The notes: a model not told the origin generated them from the sequence alone. Positions 1 through 7,846 are shown, counted from the first letter of the stretch. The stretch is 10,106 nt of DNA from Pullibacteroides sp964436335 (GCA_964436335.1 CAYTCD010000068.1:1-10106); one strand, 5' to 3'. Translations and numbers: made by a program.

Positions 1-758
1 CAAACCTCAAACTCCTCCTCAAAGGCAAGGCGGGCGCATTCTGGAAAGCCATAAACGGAAATTTCCTCCTCTGCCTGGCAGTCGGAATTGGCCTCAGCGT
101 GTTTTCGTTGGCAAGGCTCATCAACCTGCTTTTGGAAAACCACCCTATTTTGGTCTGGGCATTCTTTTTCGGATTGATTGCGGCCTCCACCCTGCTCGTA
201 GCCAAAGATATCCGCCAATGGGGCTTCAAAACTATCGCCGGCTTTATTCTCGGTTGTGCCGCCGCTTGGTTCATCACCGCCGCCACGCCTGCACAAACAC
301 CTGAAAATCTAATTTTCATATTTATCTGCGGGTTTATCGCCATCTGCGCCATGATCCTGCCCGGCATTTCGGGCAGCTTTATCCTGCTTTTGATGGGAAA
401 ATACTCCTTTATCATGGAAGCCGTAAAACATCTCGACCCTATGGTGCTCGGTGTTTTCGCCATGGGGGCGGTATGCGGCATCGCCACCTTTTCGAGATTG
501 CTTTCCTATGCCCTGAACCGGTTCCGGAACGTTACCCTTTCGGTACTCACAGGCTTCATGCTCGGCTCGCTCAACAAAGTATGGCCTTGGAAAGAAACGG
601 TTTCCACCTATACCGACAGCCACGGTGTGGAAAAAGCCCTTTCGGAAATCAACGTGGCCCCCGATGCCTTCCTCTGGCAGTCCATACTGCTGGCCGTGGC
701 AGGATTCCTGCTTGTATGGGGCGTAAACCGGCTTTCAAAACGCATTAACATTTGTTAA
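1..758 (+). CDS. DUF368 family membrane protein (PopT-like undecaprenyl-phosphate translocase candidate), 5'-truncated
   Basis: The reading frame is open from base 3 to the TAA at 756-758, giving 251 visible residues; the start lies outside the window. The GTG at 99 is an internal in-frame codon, not the start, because the residues before it (a K-A-I-N-G-N-F-L-L stretch at about 45-70) fit the family and continue the frame. The protein is very hydrophobic, with several transmembrane segments. It carries the family hallmark LPGISGSFILLLMGKY (about bases 357-404) and ends in a helix plus a short basic tail. DUF368 proteins of Vibrio cholerae and Staphylococcus aureus (PopT) are established undecaprenyl-phosphate translocases that return the lipid carrier across the inner membrane for cell-wall and surface-glycan synthesis. 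Family membership is secure; that role here is inferred from the family. A weak AT-rich hairpin over the stop codon (TTAAC/GTTAA, 745-758) followed by T6 (762-767) may end transcription. Confidence 0.88.
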   Translation, partial: NLKLLLKGKAGAFWKAINGNFLLCLAVGIGLSVFSLARLINLLLENHPILVWAFFFGLIAASTLLVAKDIRQWGFKTIAGFILGCAAAWFITAATPAQTPENLIFIFICGFIAICAMILPGISGSFILLLMGKYSFIMEAVKHLDPMVLGVFAMGAVCGIATFSRLLSYALNRFRNVTLSVLTGFMLGSLNKVWPWKETVSTYTDSHGVEKALSEINVAPDAFLWQSILLAVAGFLLVWGVNRLSKRINIC

Positions 759-866
759 CTATTTTTTAACACACTTTAAGAAACTTCAATAACTGACAAC
801 CAACATAATACAAACAAATTTTAAGATTCATTTAGAATATCGGGCAAAAGGGAACGGGGTTTCACC

Positions 867-896
867 TTGCCCATATGGAAAAATTACCTAAATTTG
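867..896 (+). promoter_or_regulatory. Bacteroidota-type promoter for the susC-susD operon
   Basis: A TTG at 867-869 is followed, after exactly 19 bases, by TAAATTTG at 889-896. This matches the known Bacteroidota housekeeping consensus (-33 TTG/TTTG, about 19 bases, -7 TAnnTTTG) at every defined position. Transcription would start near 902, leaving a leader of about 125-130 nt before the susC ATG at 1031. It is the best match in the 759-1030 gap; a second partial match (TCGCTTTG, 973-980) has no partner -33 element. No direct repeats or operator-like palindromes are obvious beside it. Confidence 0.6.
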
Positions 897-901
897 CTTT
901 T

Positions 902-1030
902 TGCAATCCAAGCATGGGAAACTGCACTCCTTGCGCCTACGGAAGCAAGGGAAGGGTCTTCTGTGTTTGGAATCGCTTTGTTATAATAGAATAGAAAACA
1001 AGTAAAAATAAAAATCCAAATCAGCTTTCT
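902..1030 (+). promoter_or_regulatory. Predicted susC 5' leader with small hairpin
   Basis: This is the presumed untranslated leader between the predicted start site near 902 and the susC ATG. Its first half is mixed in composition and contains a 6-bp stem CCTTGC/GCAAGG (929-934 with 945-950, 10-base loop, extendable by one G-U pair). Its last 45 bases are A-rich, as is usual ahead of Bacteroidota starts, and lack a Shine-Dalgarno sequence. A short frame with four cysteines runs through it (ATG 875 or 914, TAG 992-994). I recognise no known riboswitch. Long leaders of susC-like genes in Bacteroides can be targets of small antisense RNAs; nothing here proves that. Confidence 0.35.
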
Positions 1031-4000
1031 ATGAAAAAACTAGCGCTCTTCGTGGTGTCCCTTTTCCTTATGGGAGCAGCCAATATGGCTTTGGGGCAGC
1101 GCACTGTAACCGGGAAGGTTACGAGTGCGGAGGATCCGAACGGTGTGCCTATGGTCGCCGTTATGGTGGAAGGAACCACCATCGGTACCTCCACTGACAT
1201 CAACGGGGTTTATACCTTGGCGAATGTTCCTGCCACGGCCAAAAATCTTAAATTCTCCACCATGGGGATGAAAGAGAAAATCGTACCTATCACGGGCGGT
1301 GTGGTCAACGTAGTATTGGAATCTCAGGCCATCGCTTTGGAAGCGGTACAGATTTCCGGCTACGGGGTAAAGAAAAAGGTTGACAACGTAGGTGCCGCCG
1401 TCGCTGTCGGTGAAGACGTCATCAAACGTCAGACCGAATCGAACGTAATCAACTCCTTGCAAGGTAGTGTTCCCGGTATGCAGGTAAGTTCGGCCTCCGG
1501 CCAGCCCGGTTCGTCCACCACGGTGCGTATCCGCGGTAAAAGCTCCTTGAGTTCGGGCAACGACCCGCTTTACGTTATCGACGGGGTGCCTATCATCACG
1601 GGAGCCATGGGTTTCTCGGATTATACCGATGGACAGGGTACCGACCCTCTGGCTTCTTTGAATCCTGAAGATATCGAAAGCATCCAGTTGCTCAAAGACG
1701 CCAGCGCCACCTCTATCTACGGTTCGCGTGCCTCCAACGGGGTTTTCGTCATCACCACCAAGAAAGGTCAGGAAGGCAAGACCAGTTTCAATGTCAACGC
1801 CAAAATCGGTATTGCCACACCGCCGTTCGTAAAGAAACGCTTCCAAAAGGTTAATCTGGCCGATTTCAAGACTTTCCTGTGGGAAGCCCAGTTGAACGTG
1901 GCTCCTACCCGTTGGGAACGCGAGTACTATCTCAATAACCCCGATGCGGTGTGGAGGCTCTACAACACGCCCAGCCGTGGTATCAATTTCATGGAAGGAA
2001 GCACCCCCACCTACACCAACTGGTGGGATGAAGTTACCCGGAACGGTATCATCCAAGATTACTCCATCACGGCCTCGGGCGGTACTAAAACCGTAAACTA
2101 CTATGCATCTGTAGGCTATTTCCAGAACAAAGGTATCGTTATCGGTTCCGACTATACCCGCTACAACGCCCGTTTGAACGTGGACGTGAATCCCACCAAG
2201 TGGCTGTCTTTCGGAACCAGTCTGGCGGGTTCTTACGGTGAAATCAACACCGTTCCTACCGAATTGGCCTATGCCGCACCTATCTGGGGAGCTTCCATGA
2301 TGCGTCCTACCGACCCTGTCAAGAACGAAGACGGCACATGGAACACCACCTCCAATCCCTTCTCTTCGGGATACAACCCGGTGGCCATCCGTAAGGATAA
2401 ATATCATGACAAGGCTTTCCAGCAGCAATACAAAGCTACTTTCGCGCCCTACCTGCGTGTGAAGCTTTACAAGAACCTGTACGTTCAGTCGAAGGTAGGT
2501 ATCGACTTTGCGATGCTGAAGGAACAGAACGTATGGTCAAAGGTAGTGAACCCGCAAGGTCAGTCCTTGGGCGGTTTGATGCAGATGGTTGATGAAAGCG
2601 TCGCTTACATGAACATCACCAACACCATCAACTGGATGCCCTCCATCAAGAAGAACAACTTCAATATTTTGGTAGGTCAGGAAGCCCAGCGGTTCAACAA
2701 CTACGAATCCTATATCTCGGGTATGGATTACCTGACCCCCGACCTTATGGAAATCACCAACGCCACCGAAACGGAAGGTTCCACCTACCGTGCCGACGCC
2801 ACCTTGGCTTCTTACTTCGGTAACATTGAATACGACTACGACAACCGCTACTACGTATCGGCCAGTGTTCGTCGCGATGGTTCTTCCCGCTTCGGTGAAG
2901 ACAAGAAATGGGGTACATTCTACTCCGTAGGGGCCAAGTACCGTATCTCAGGAGAAAAGTTCATGGCTGCCACACAAAACTGGTTGAACAACCTCTCTGT
3001 CCGCATCAGCTACGGTACCTCCGGTAACCAGAACGTAGGTTACTATCAGGCCCGCGGGGTTTACAGTTCAACCCGTTACGGCGGTCTCTCCGGTTTTGTA
3101 CCTTCGCAATTGGAAAACCCCGATTTGTGCTGGGAATCGAGAAACAAGTTCGATGTAGGTTTGGAATTCACGATTTTCAACGCCTTGACGATTGAATTCG
3201 ACTACTACAACGACTTGACCAAAGACATGATCTTCGCCCGCCCGCTTTCCTACGCCACCGGTTTCGGCGCCATCGCCACCAACATCGGTAAGATGCGTAA
3301 CCAAGGGGTGGAAATTCAGTTGAACGCCATGATCTTTAACCGCAAGAACTTCAAATGGAGTTTCGGAGTCAACCTTACCACCAACCAAAACAGGATTCTC
3401 TACTTGCCCGATCACAACGATATCCGTAACGGAACCATCGGTTTGATGAGAGAAGGCTATGCTTCCTCACAGTTATATACGCCCGAATGGGCCGGTGTGG
3501 ATCCTGCCACGGGTCGTCCCAGATGGTATGGGGCCGACGGCCAGTATGTATTCAACTACAACGAAGCCGTAAGCCGTTTTGTAGGAACTTCCGATCCTAA
3601 ATTCTATGGCGGTATCCAAACCCGCTTTGATTTCTACAACTTCGACATCGGTTTGCAGTTCAACTACAACTATGGTAACTACATTTTCTCCAACGACTTG
3701 ACGTATCTGGAAAATGAAGGCCATCAGATTGCCCACACCACCACCTACTATGTGATGGAAAACCGTTGGAGACGTCCCGGCGACAAGGCTGATATTCCCC
3801 AGTTGATGAATGGTGGTAACAATGGTGCCCACAACTTAAGTACCCGTTACCGCACCGACGGTTCTTACTTCCGTATCAAATCCATCATGGTGGGTTACAC
3901 CTTGCCAAAAAAACACGCCGAAAAGATTTTTGTAAACAGCCTGCGTGTCTATGTCAGCATCGACAATCTCTTTACGGCTTGCAGCAAGAACTTCCGCGGT

Positions 4001-4090
4001 TACGACCCTGAATCAGGTTTGAGCGCTATCCAGACGTCCAACTATCCGGTGCCTGTAAACTACACGCTCGGTCTTAGCGTTGGATTCTAA
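1031..4090 (+). CDS. susC: SusC/RagA family TonB-linked outer membrane transporter
   Basis: This 1019-residue protein is a TonB-dependent outer-membrane channel that works with the SusD lipoprotein encoded next to it to import glycans or oligopeptides. Residues 1-22 form a signal peptide (MKK, hydrophobic core, ending A-L-G before Gln23). Residues 25-98 are the carboxypeptidase-regulatory-like N-terminal extension typical of SusC proteins (GKVTSAEDPNGVPMVAVMVE). The sequence ISGYGVKKKVDNVGAA (108-123) leads into the plug, which holds YVIDGVPI (181-188) and the SusC signature DASATSIYGSRASNGVF (223-239). The remainder is a barrel rich in alternating aromatic strands, ending in the expected C-terminal Phe (LGLSVGF). 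The length is normal for the family and no frame break is seen. The ATG at 1031 begins a clear signal peptide. The strongly biased codon use (GGT, CGT, AAC) suggests high expression. The substrate cannot be deduced. Confidence 0.96.
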   Translation: MKKLALFVVSLFLMGAANMALGQRTVTGKVTSAEDPNGVPMVAVMVEGTTIGTSTDINGVYTLANVPATAKNLKFSTMGMKEKIVPITGGVVNVVLESQAIALEAVQISGYGVKKKVDNVGAAVAVGEDVIKRQTESNVINSLQGSVPGMQVSSASGQPGSSTTVRIRGKSSLSSGNDPLYVIDGVPIITGAMGFSDYTDGQGTDPLASLNPEDIESIQLLKDASATSIYGSRASNGVFVITTKKGQEGKTSFNVNAKIGIATPPFVKKRFQKVNLADFKTFLWEAQLNVAPTRWEREYYLNNPDAVWRLYNTPSRGINFMEGSTPTYTNWWDEVTRNGIIQDYSITASGGTKTVNYYASVGYFQNKGIVIGSDYTRYNARLNVDVNPTKWLSFGTSLAGSYGEINTVPTELAYAAPIWGASMMRPTDPVKNEDGTWNTTSNPFSSGYNPVAIRKDKYHDKAFQQQYKATFAPYLRVKLYKNLYVQSKVGIDFAMLKEQNVWSKVVNPQGQSLGGLMQMVDESVAYMNITNTINWMPSIKKNNFNILVGQEAQRFNNYESYISGMDYLTPDLMEITNATETEGSTYRADATLASYFGNIEYDYDNRYYVSASVRRDGSSRFGEDKKWGTFYSVGAKYRISGEKFMAATQNWLNNLSVRISYGTSGNQNVGYYQARGVYSSTRYGGLSGFVPSQLENPDLCWESRNKFDVGLEFTIFNALTIEFDYYNDLTKDMIFARPLSYATGFGAIATNIGKMRNQGVEIQLNAMIFNRKNFKWSFGVNLTTNQNRILYLPDHNDIRNGTIGLMREGYASSQLYTPEWAGVDPATGRPRWYGADGQYVFNYNEAVSRFVGTSDPKFYGGIQTRFDFYNFDIGLQFNYNYGNYIFSNDLTYLENEGHQIAHTTTYYVMENRWRRPGDKADIPQLMNGGNNGAHNLSTRYRTDGSYFRIKSIMVGYTLPKKHAEKIFVNSLRVYVSIDNLFTACSKNFRGYDPESGLSAIQTSNYPVPVNYTLGLSVGF

Positions 4091-4125
4091 AAATGTCGGT
4101 TGAACAATAATAAAGATTTAAAAAC

Positions 4126-5781
4126 ATGAAAAGAATACAATATATAGGAGTCCTCGCATGTGCGGCTGCCACCCTTCTGTTTTCATCGTGTTCAAACGAG
4201 TTTTTGGACAGAAAGCCCACATCGGCCTTGGACACGCAACTTATCTTGGGAAACCCCGACTATGTACAGGCTTCTGTGGTAGGCACCATGCGAACGATGT
4301 ACGGCTCCGGTTTCGGCGGCCGTGACGCCACCGTTATCGGAGATATGATGACGGATATGGTTACATCCGCTATCCGTGGCTCCAACGGTACCCTGAAGAC
4401 CATGGAAGAATGGAACATCAATTCCCGTACCACGGAAGTTGCCAGTTTCTGGGCTAATGGCTATGCCATCGCAGCCTCTGCGGCAAGAACCATCCAAGCC
4501 GCCAATACCGTGATAAACGAAGGCAAGGATGTTGCCAAACTTCAAAACACCAAGGCTGTTTCTCTGGTGGCCAAAGTGTATGCCGAATACTTCCTCACGC
4601 AATATTTCTGCGTTGATGTAAATCTTGCAAAGAACGATTATCAATTGAACGCAGGAAAAACTTTTGAAAAACCGGGAAACAACAGTTATTATGTTGGCAT
4701 TATTCTTCTTAGAGACAGGGCTTTGAGAAACGATGAGGCAGCGAATATGTCCACGTTGGAAGCCACCTATGCCTTTATGGAAGAAGAAATCAACACGGCC
4801 ATCGAGCTCTTTGAAGAATCAAAGACCAACACCTTCTCGATGGCTACAGGCGAAACCCGTTATTTTCCGACGCTTTGCGCGGCCTATGTAATGAAAGCCC
4901 GTTTGGCCTTGGCGCAACACAAATATCAGGAAGCCGCTGAAGCTGCCGATAATGCCTTGGCCAACCTTCCTGCCGGTGCGAACGCCAATCTGATTGACAA
5001 TGGTCCGGCCTTGCTGAAGGCTTATGGAGAAAACCCGTCTTCCGAAGATATCTGGTTGCTGAACTATACCTCTAGCGACAATCTTTCGGCCAACTCCTTG
5101 CAGAACCTGTTCTCCTCCTATGGTTCCAATCCCAGCGATGACGCAATCAGTCTGTTCCAGTCGAATGACATTCGCCGGGCTCTTTACTATAAGGGCGAAG
5201 AACGGAATGTAGCGACCTATTGCTTGAAATACCCCAATCCCAATTCGGTCTTCAACGTGCCTCTCTTGCGTGTACCTGAAATTTATCTGATTCAGGCCGA
5301 AGCCAAAGCGGCAACCGGCGACTTGACGGGAGCAAATGATGCCTTGGTGAAAGTACTCGGCGTCCGGGATACTTCTATCAAGGGTGATGTTGATGAAATG
5401 GTAAGCAAGTACAAGATCACGGATCAAAACATCATGAAAGTGGTTCTGGATGAAAACGCCAGGGAGTTCCTCTGCGAAGGCCACAGATGGTCTGACCTGC
5501 GTCGCAACGGTATGCGTCTTACCCGCAATGGCAGTCTCGAAAAACCGCAATACCAACTCCATTTCCAGAACTATCCTTTGTCAACATTCGCTTTCCCGGT
5601 TCCTTACGATGAAACCACAACGGAAGCTTGGAAGAAAGGGAAAGGTCTCATCAGCGACAACAACAAGGATACCAAAAACTGGAACAACAACGCTTGGGAT
5701 GACGGTCCTAAGGGGGATGTTTACAACGCCCGCGTTACGTTGCCTGCAGAAGGACTCGATTACAAGAACAACGCTTTTTAG
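4126..5781 (+). CDS. susD: SusD/RagB family surface lipoprotein
   Basis: This 551-residue lipoprotein is the substrate-binding lid of the SusC channel encoded 35 bases upstream, in the same operon. The start at 4126 opens a lipoprotein signal ending LLFSSC, with the lipidated residue at Cys22, followed by SNEFLDRKPTSALD, the classic SusD beginning. An acidic residue close behind the Cys is compatible with surface export. TPR-like helices are visible (YVMKARLALAQHKYQEAAEA at about 254-273; PEIYLIQAEAKAATGD at 384-399), as is the conserved ENAREFLCEGHRWSDLRRNGM block (443-463). FAFPVP (488-493) marks the C-terminal region. Two oddities stand out. The usual G-x-P-L segment reads GIILLRD (191-197). 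The tail after FPVP is about 58 residues, Asn/Asp-rich, and lacks the common QNPGY-like end. Ligand unknown. Confidence 0.95.
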   Translation: MKRIQYIGVLACAAATLLFSSCSNEFLDRKPTSALDTQLILGNPDYVQASVVGTMRTMYGSGFGGRDATVIGDMMTDMVTSAIRGSNGTLKTMEEWNINSRTTEVASFWANGYAIAASAARTIQAANTVINEGKDVAKLQNTKAVSLVAKVYAEYFLTQYFCVDVNLAKNDYQLNAGKTFEKPGNNSYYVGIILLRDRALRNDEAANMSTLEATYAFMEEEINTAIELFEESKTNTFSMATGETRYFPTLCAAYVMKARLALAQHKYQEAAEAADNALANLPAGANANLIDNGPALLKAYGENPSSEDIWLLNYTSSDNLSANSLQNLFSSYGSNPSDDAISLFQSNDIRRALYYKGEERNVATYCLKYPNPNSVFNVPLLRVPEIYLIQAEAKAATGDLTGANDALVKVLGVRDTSIKGDVDEMVSKYKITDQNIMKVVLDENAREFLCEGHRWSDLRRNGMRLTRNGSLEKPQYQLHFQNYPLSTFAFPVPYDETTTEAWKKGKGLISDNNKDTKNWNNNAWDDGPKGDVYNARVTLPAEGLDYKNNAF

Positions 5782-5809
5782 TTTGTCTTGCTAAACGCAT
5801 AAGTTTACT

Positions 5810-5857
5810 GCGCAAAAAAAAACGGACGACCGTAAGGTCGTCCGTTTTTTTTTGCGC
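5810..5857. terminator. Perfect 22-bp inverted repeat, bidirectional intrinsic terminator
   Basis: The arms 5810-5831 and 5836-5857 are exact reverse complements around a GTAA loop (5832-5835). From the outside inward each arm is GCGC, nine A (or T), then the 9-bp GC-rich core CGGACGACC. Read on either strand, the core hairpin is followed by nine T, so it should terminate transcription in both directions. It starts 28 bases after the susD stop codon and closes the susC-susD operon, insulating it from the dehydratase gene. The extra GCGC clamp outside the A/T tracts is unusual. Confidence 0.92.
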
Positions 5858-5887
5858 CATTTCAAAATTTAATTGACCATTAATTTG

Positions 5888-5895
5888 TAACTTCG
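5888..5895 (+). promoter_or_regulatory. Candidate -7 element for the CapD-type dehydratase gene
   Basis: TAACTTCG (5888-5895) fits the TAnnTT(T/C)G form of the Bacteroidota -7 element and lies 31 bases before the ATG at 5927, which would give a leader of about 25 nt. No good -33 TTG stands 19 bases upstream; the nearest TTG (5873-5875) is only 12 bases away. The call therefore rests on one element, the position just after a terminator, and the need for a promoter here. A neighbouring TTAATTTG (5880-5887) is a weaker alternative. Confidence 0.35.
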
Positions 5896-5926
5896 CGTTG
5901 ACGATTTTTTATAGAAGATTGAGACC

Positions 5927-7846
5927 ATGCCGTTTTTGACAGGAAACAAGTTTTTGCAACGACTTGCCGGTGTTCCTTACGTGAACCGTTGGGTTGTGTT
6001 TGCTTTCGACTTGGTTATGTCTTGCTTCTGCACAGGTTTCGCCTACCTGATAGTCTGCTATTTTTTTAAGCATTCCGTTCAGCCCCAAACCTTGTTGTGG
6101 CTTGAATGCTTTTGTTTGCCAACGAGCATCATCGGTTTCTTACTTTTCAAGACCTATAAGAACATTATACGCCACACCTCTTTCCATTCCATCTGGCGTA
6201 TAACGGCGGCCTTGTTCTTCAAAATGGCCGTTATCACGGTAACCCTGTACAGTTATCATTTCTTCTCCCAGATTCGCTATCTGATAGCCTATCTTCTGTC
6301 AGACTATTTCCTTTCCTTTTTGATTCTGGTATTCTCCCGCCTTGTGGTGGTGCTATTCTATCAATACTCCATCAACGGATTTTCCAAATCACAGCACAAG
6401 GTGCTTATCTACGGCACCAATCCCGGCGATATCACGCTTTCGGGCGTGCTTAACCTTGATATGCAATCAAGCTATACCATTGTAGGGTATCTTCACTTTG
6501 CCAAACGCAAAGACACCTACCCTATCGGCAATCTGCCGGTTCATATACTCACAAAGGTTTCCGATTTACATACCTTGATCGAAAAGGAAGATATAGAGGG
6601 TATTCTCTTTACCCGTCAGGCGGATATCCTGGCCGAAAGAAACCGGCTTATAACCTACTGCCTTTCCCAGAAACTCAAATTATTCACCGTCCCACCCATC
6701 GAGAAGTGGAAACGTACCGCATCAACCCTCCGAAAACTCGATATTTCAGACCTTTTGGGCCGGGAAGAGATTCAAATCGATACCCAGCAGATAGAAAACA
6801 ATCTGAGCGGGAAAACCGTATTGGTAACCGGGGCGGCCGGTTCCATCGGCAGCGAACTTTGCCGGCAGATTGCCGTGTTCAACCCTAAATGCCTCGTGCT
6901 CTTCGACAATTGTGAAACCGGCATTCACAACCTGCGGCTGGAACTTGAAGGTAAGTTTCCCGCATTGCCTCTGGTGGCGGTGGTGGGAGATGTACGTTCC
7001 CTGCCGCGCCTGCACTATCTTTTTGAAAGCCATCACCCACAAATCGTTTTCCATGCGGCTGCCTACAAACACGTGCCGCTCATGGAGCAGAACCCTAACG
7101 AAGCCTTTATGGTAAATACGGTGGGAACGCGCAACATCGCCCATATCGCGCTTGAATATGAAGTGGAGAAGTTCGTGATGGTTTCTACCGACAAGGCCGT
7201 GAATCCCACCAATGTGATGGGAGCATCCAAACGTCTGGCGGAAATTTACGTGCAAAGCCTTGACCACAGCATCAAAGCCGGTAAACTTGCCGGCAAGACG
7301 CAATATATCACCACCCGTTTCGGCAATGTATTGGGCAGTCAGGGTTCGGTGGTGCCGCTTTTTGAGAAGCAGATCGCCGCAGGCGGTCCTGTTACGGTAA
7401 CCCATCCCGATATCACCCGTTATTTCATGACGATTCACGAAGCCTGTCTGTTGGTTCTGGAAGCCTCCACCATTGGACAAGGAGGCGATATCATGGTGTT
7501 CGACATGGGGGTTCCGGTAAAGATTGCCGATCTGGCAAAGAAAATGATTCAACTCTCCGGCTATACCACAAACGACATCCGGATAGAATATACGGGCCTG
7601 CGCCCCGGTGAAAAACTTTACGAGGAGGTGCTCAGTTCGGTGGAACACACCCAACCTACCTCGCACAAGAAAATCCGTATCGCCGATGCCCGGACGTATG
7701 ATCTCAATGAACTCATGCCGCTTTACGATGCTTTGAAAGAAGCGGCCTTAGCCTGCCGTACCGAAGAAACGGTGAAAATGGCGAAAGACATCCTGCCCGA
7801 ATATATCAGCAAGAACTCTGTTTTTTCGAAATTCGACCGCAAATAA
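5927..7846 (+). CDS. Membrane-anchored CapD/WbpM/PglF-type nucleotide-sugar 4,6-dehydratase
   Basis: This 639-residue enzyme of the polysaccharide biosynthesis CapD family most likely removes water from a UDP-HexNAc (typically UDP-GlcNAc) to give a 4-keto-6-deoxy sugar for surface-polysaccharide or glycoprotein synthesis. About four transmembrane helices occupy residues 22-145, followed by a first Rossmann-like domain (about 155-255). The catalytic short-chain dehydrogenase domain starts near 295: NAD-binding TGAAGSIG (301-308, G302/G305/G308), HAAAYKHVPLME (376-387), STDKAVNPTNVMGASKR (420-436), RFGNVLGSQGSV (464-475) and LRPGEKLYEE (558-567). Met431-x3-Lys435 replaces the usual Tyr-x3-Lys, giving the Ser-Met-Lys arrangement known from WbpM-like dehydratases. 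The length matches full-size two-domain family members. The gene is a single-gene unit between the susD terminator and a convergent gene, with no glycosyltransferases in view. Exact substrate and stereochemistry (inverting or retaining) are not decidable here. Confidence 0.92.
   Translation: MPFLTGNKFLQRLAGVPYVNRWVVFAFDLVMSCFCTGFAYLIVCYFFKHSVQPQTLLWLECFCLPTSIIGFLLFKTYKNIIRHTSFHSIWRITAALFFKMAVITVTLYSYHFFSQIRYLIAYLLSDYFLSFLILVFSRLVVVLFYQYSINGFSKSQHKVLIYGTNPGDITLSGVLNLDMQSSYTIVGYLHFAKRKDTYPIGNLPVHILTKVSDLHTLIEKEDIEGILFTRQADILAERNRLITYCLSQKLKLFTVPPIEKWKRTASTLRKLDISDLLGREEIQIDTQQIENNLSGKTVLVTGAAGSIGSELCRQIAVFNPKCLVLFDNCETGIHNLRLELEGKFPALPLVAVVGDVRSLPRLHYLFESHHPQIVFHAAAYKHVPLMEQNPNEAFMVNTVGTRNIAHIALEYEVEKFVMVSTDKAVNPTNVMGASKRLAEIYVQSLDHSIKAGKLAGKTQYITTRFGNVLGSQGSVVPLFEKQIAAGGPVTVTHPDITRYFMTIHEACLLVLEASTIGQGGDIMVFDMGVPVKIADLAKKMIQLSGYTTNDIRIEYTGLRPGEKLYEEVLSSVEHTQPTSHKKIRIADARTYDLNELMPLYDALKEAALACRTEETVKMAKDILPEYISKNSVFSKFDRK

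Noticed and set aside
99..101. GTG at 99 as the start of the DUF368 gene
   Set aside because: The frame upstream encodes residues that fit the family and stays open to the window edge, so the gene begins before the window.
981..994. TATAAT-like sequence shortly before susC as a sigma70-type -10
   Set aside because: Bacteroidota do not use the E. coli consensus, there is no matching -35, and a full Bacteroidota-type promoter is present at 867-896.
1040..2428. 462-codon open frame antisense to the first half of susC
   Set aside because: It lies wholly opposite a secure SusC coding region with strongly biased codons. Its product is Gly/Val/Arg/His-rich with no recognisable domain, as expected of a shadow frame.
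4819..5562. 247-codon open frame antisense to susD
   Set aside because: Shadow of susD; no domain, no start context, and the sense strand has clear SusD motifs.
6746..7666. 306-codon open frame antisense to the dehydratase gene
   Set aside because: Mirror of the conserved dehydrogenase domain on the other strand; composition (His/Gly/Arg-rich) is typical of an artefact.
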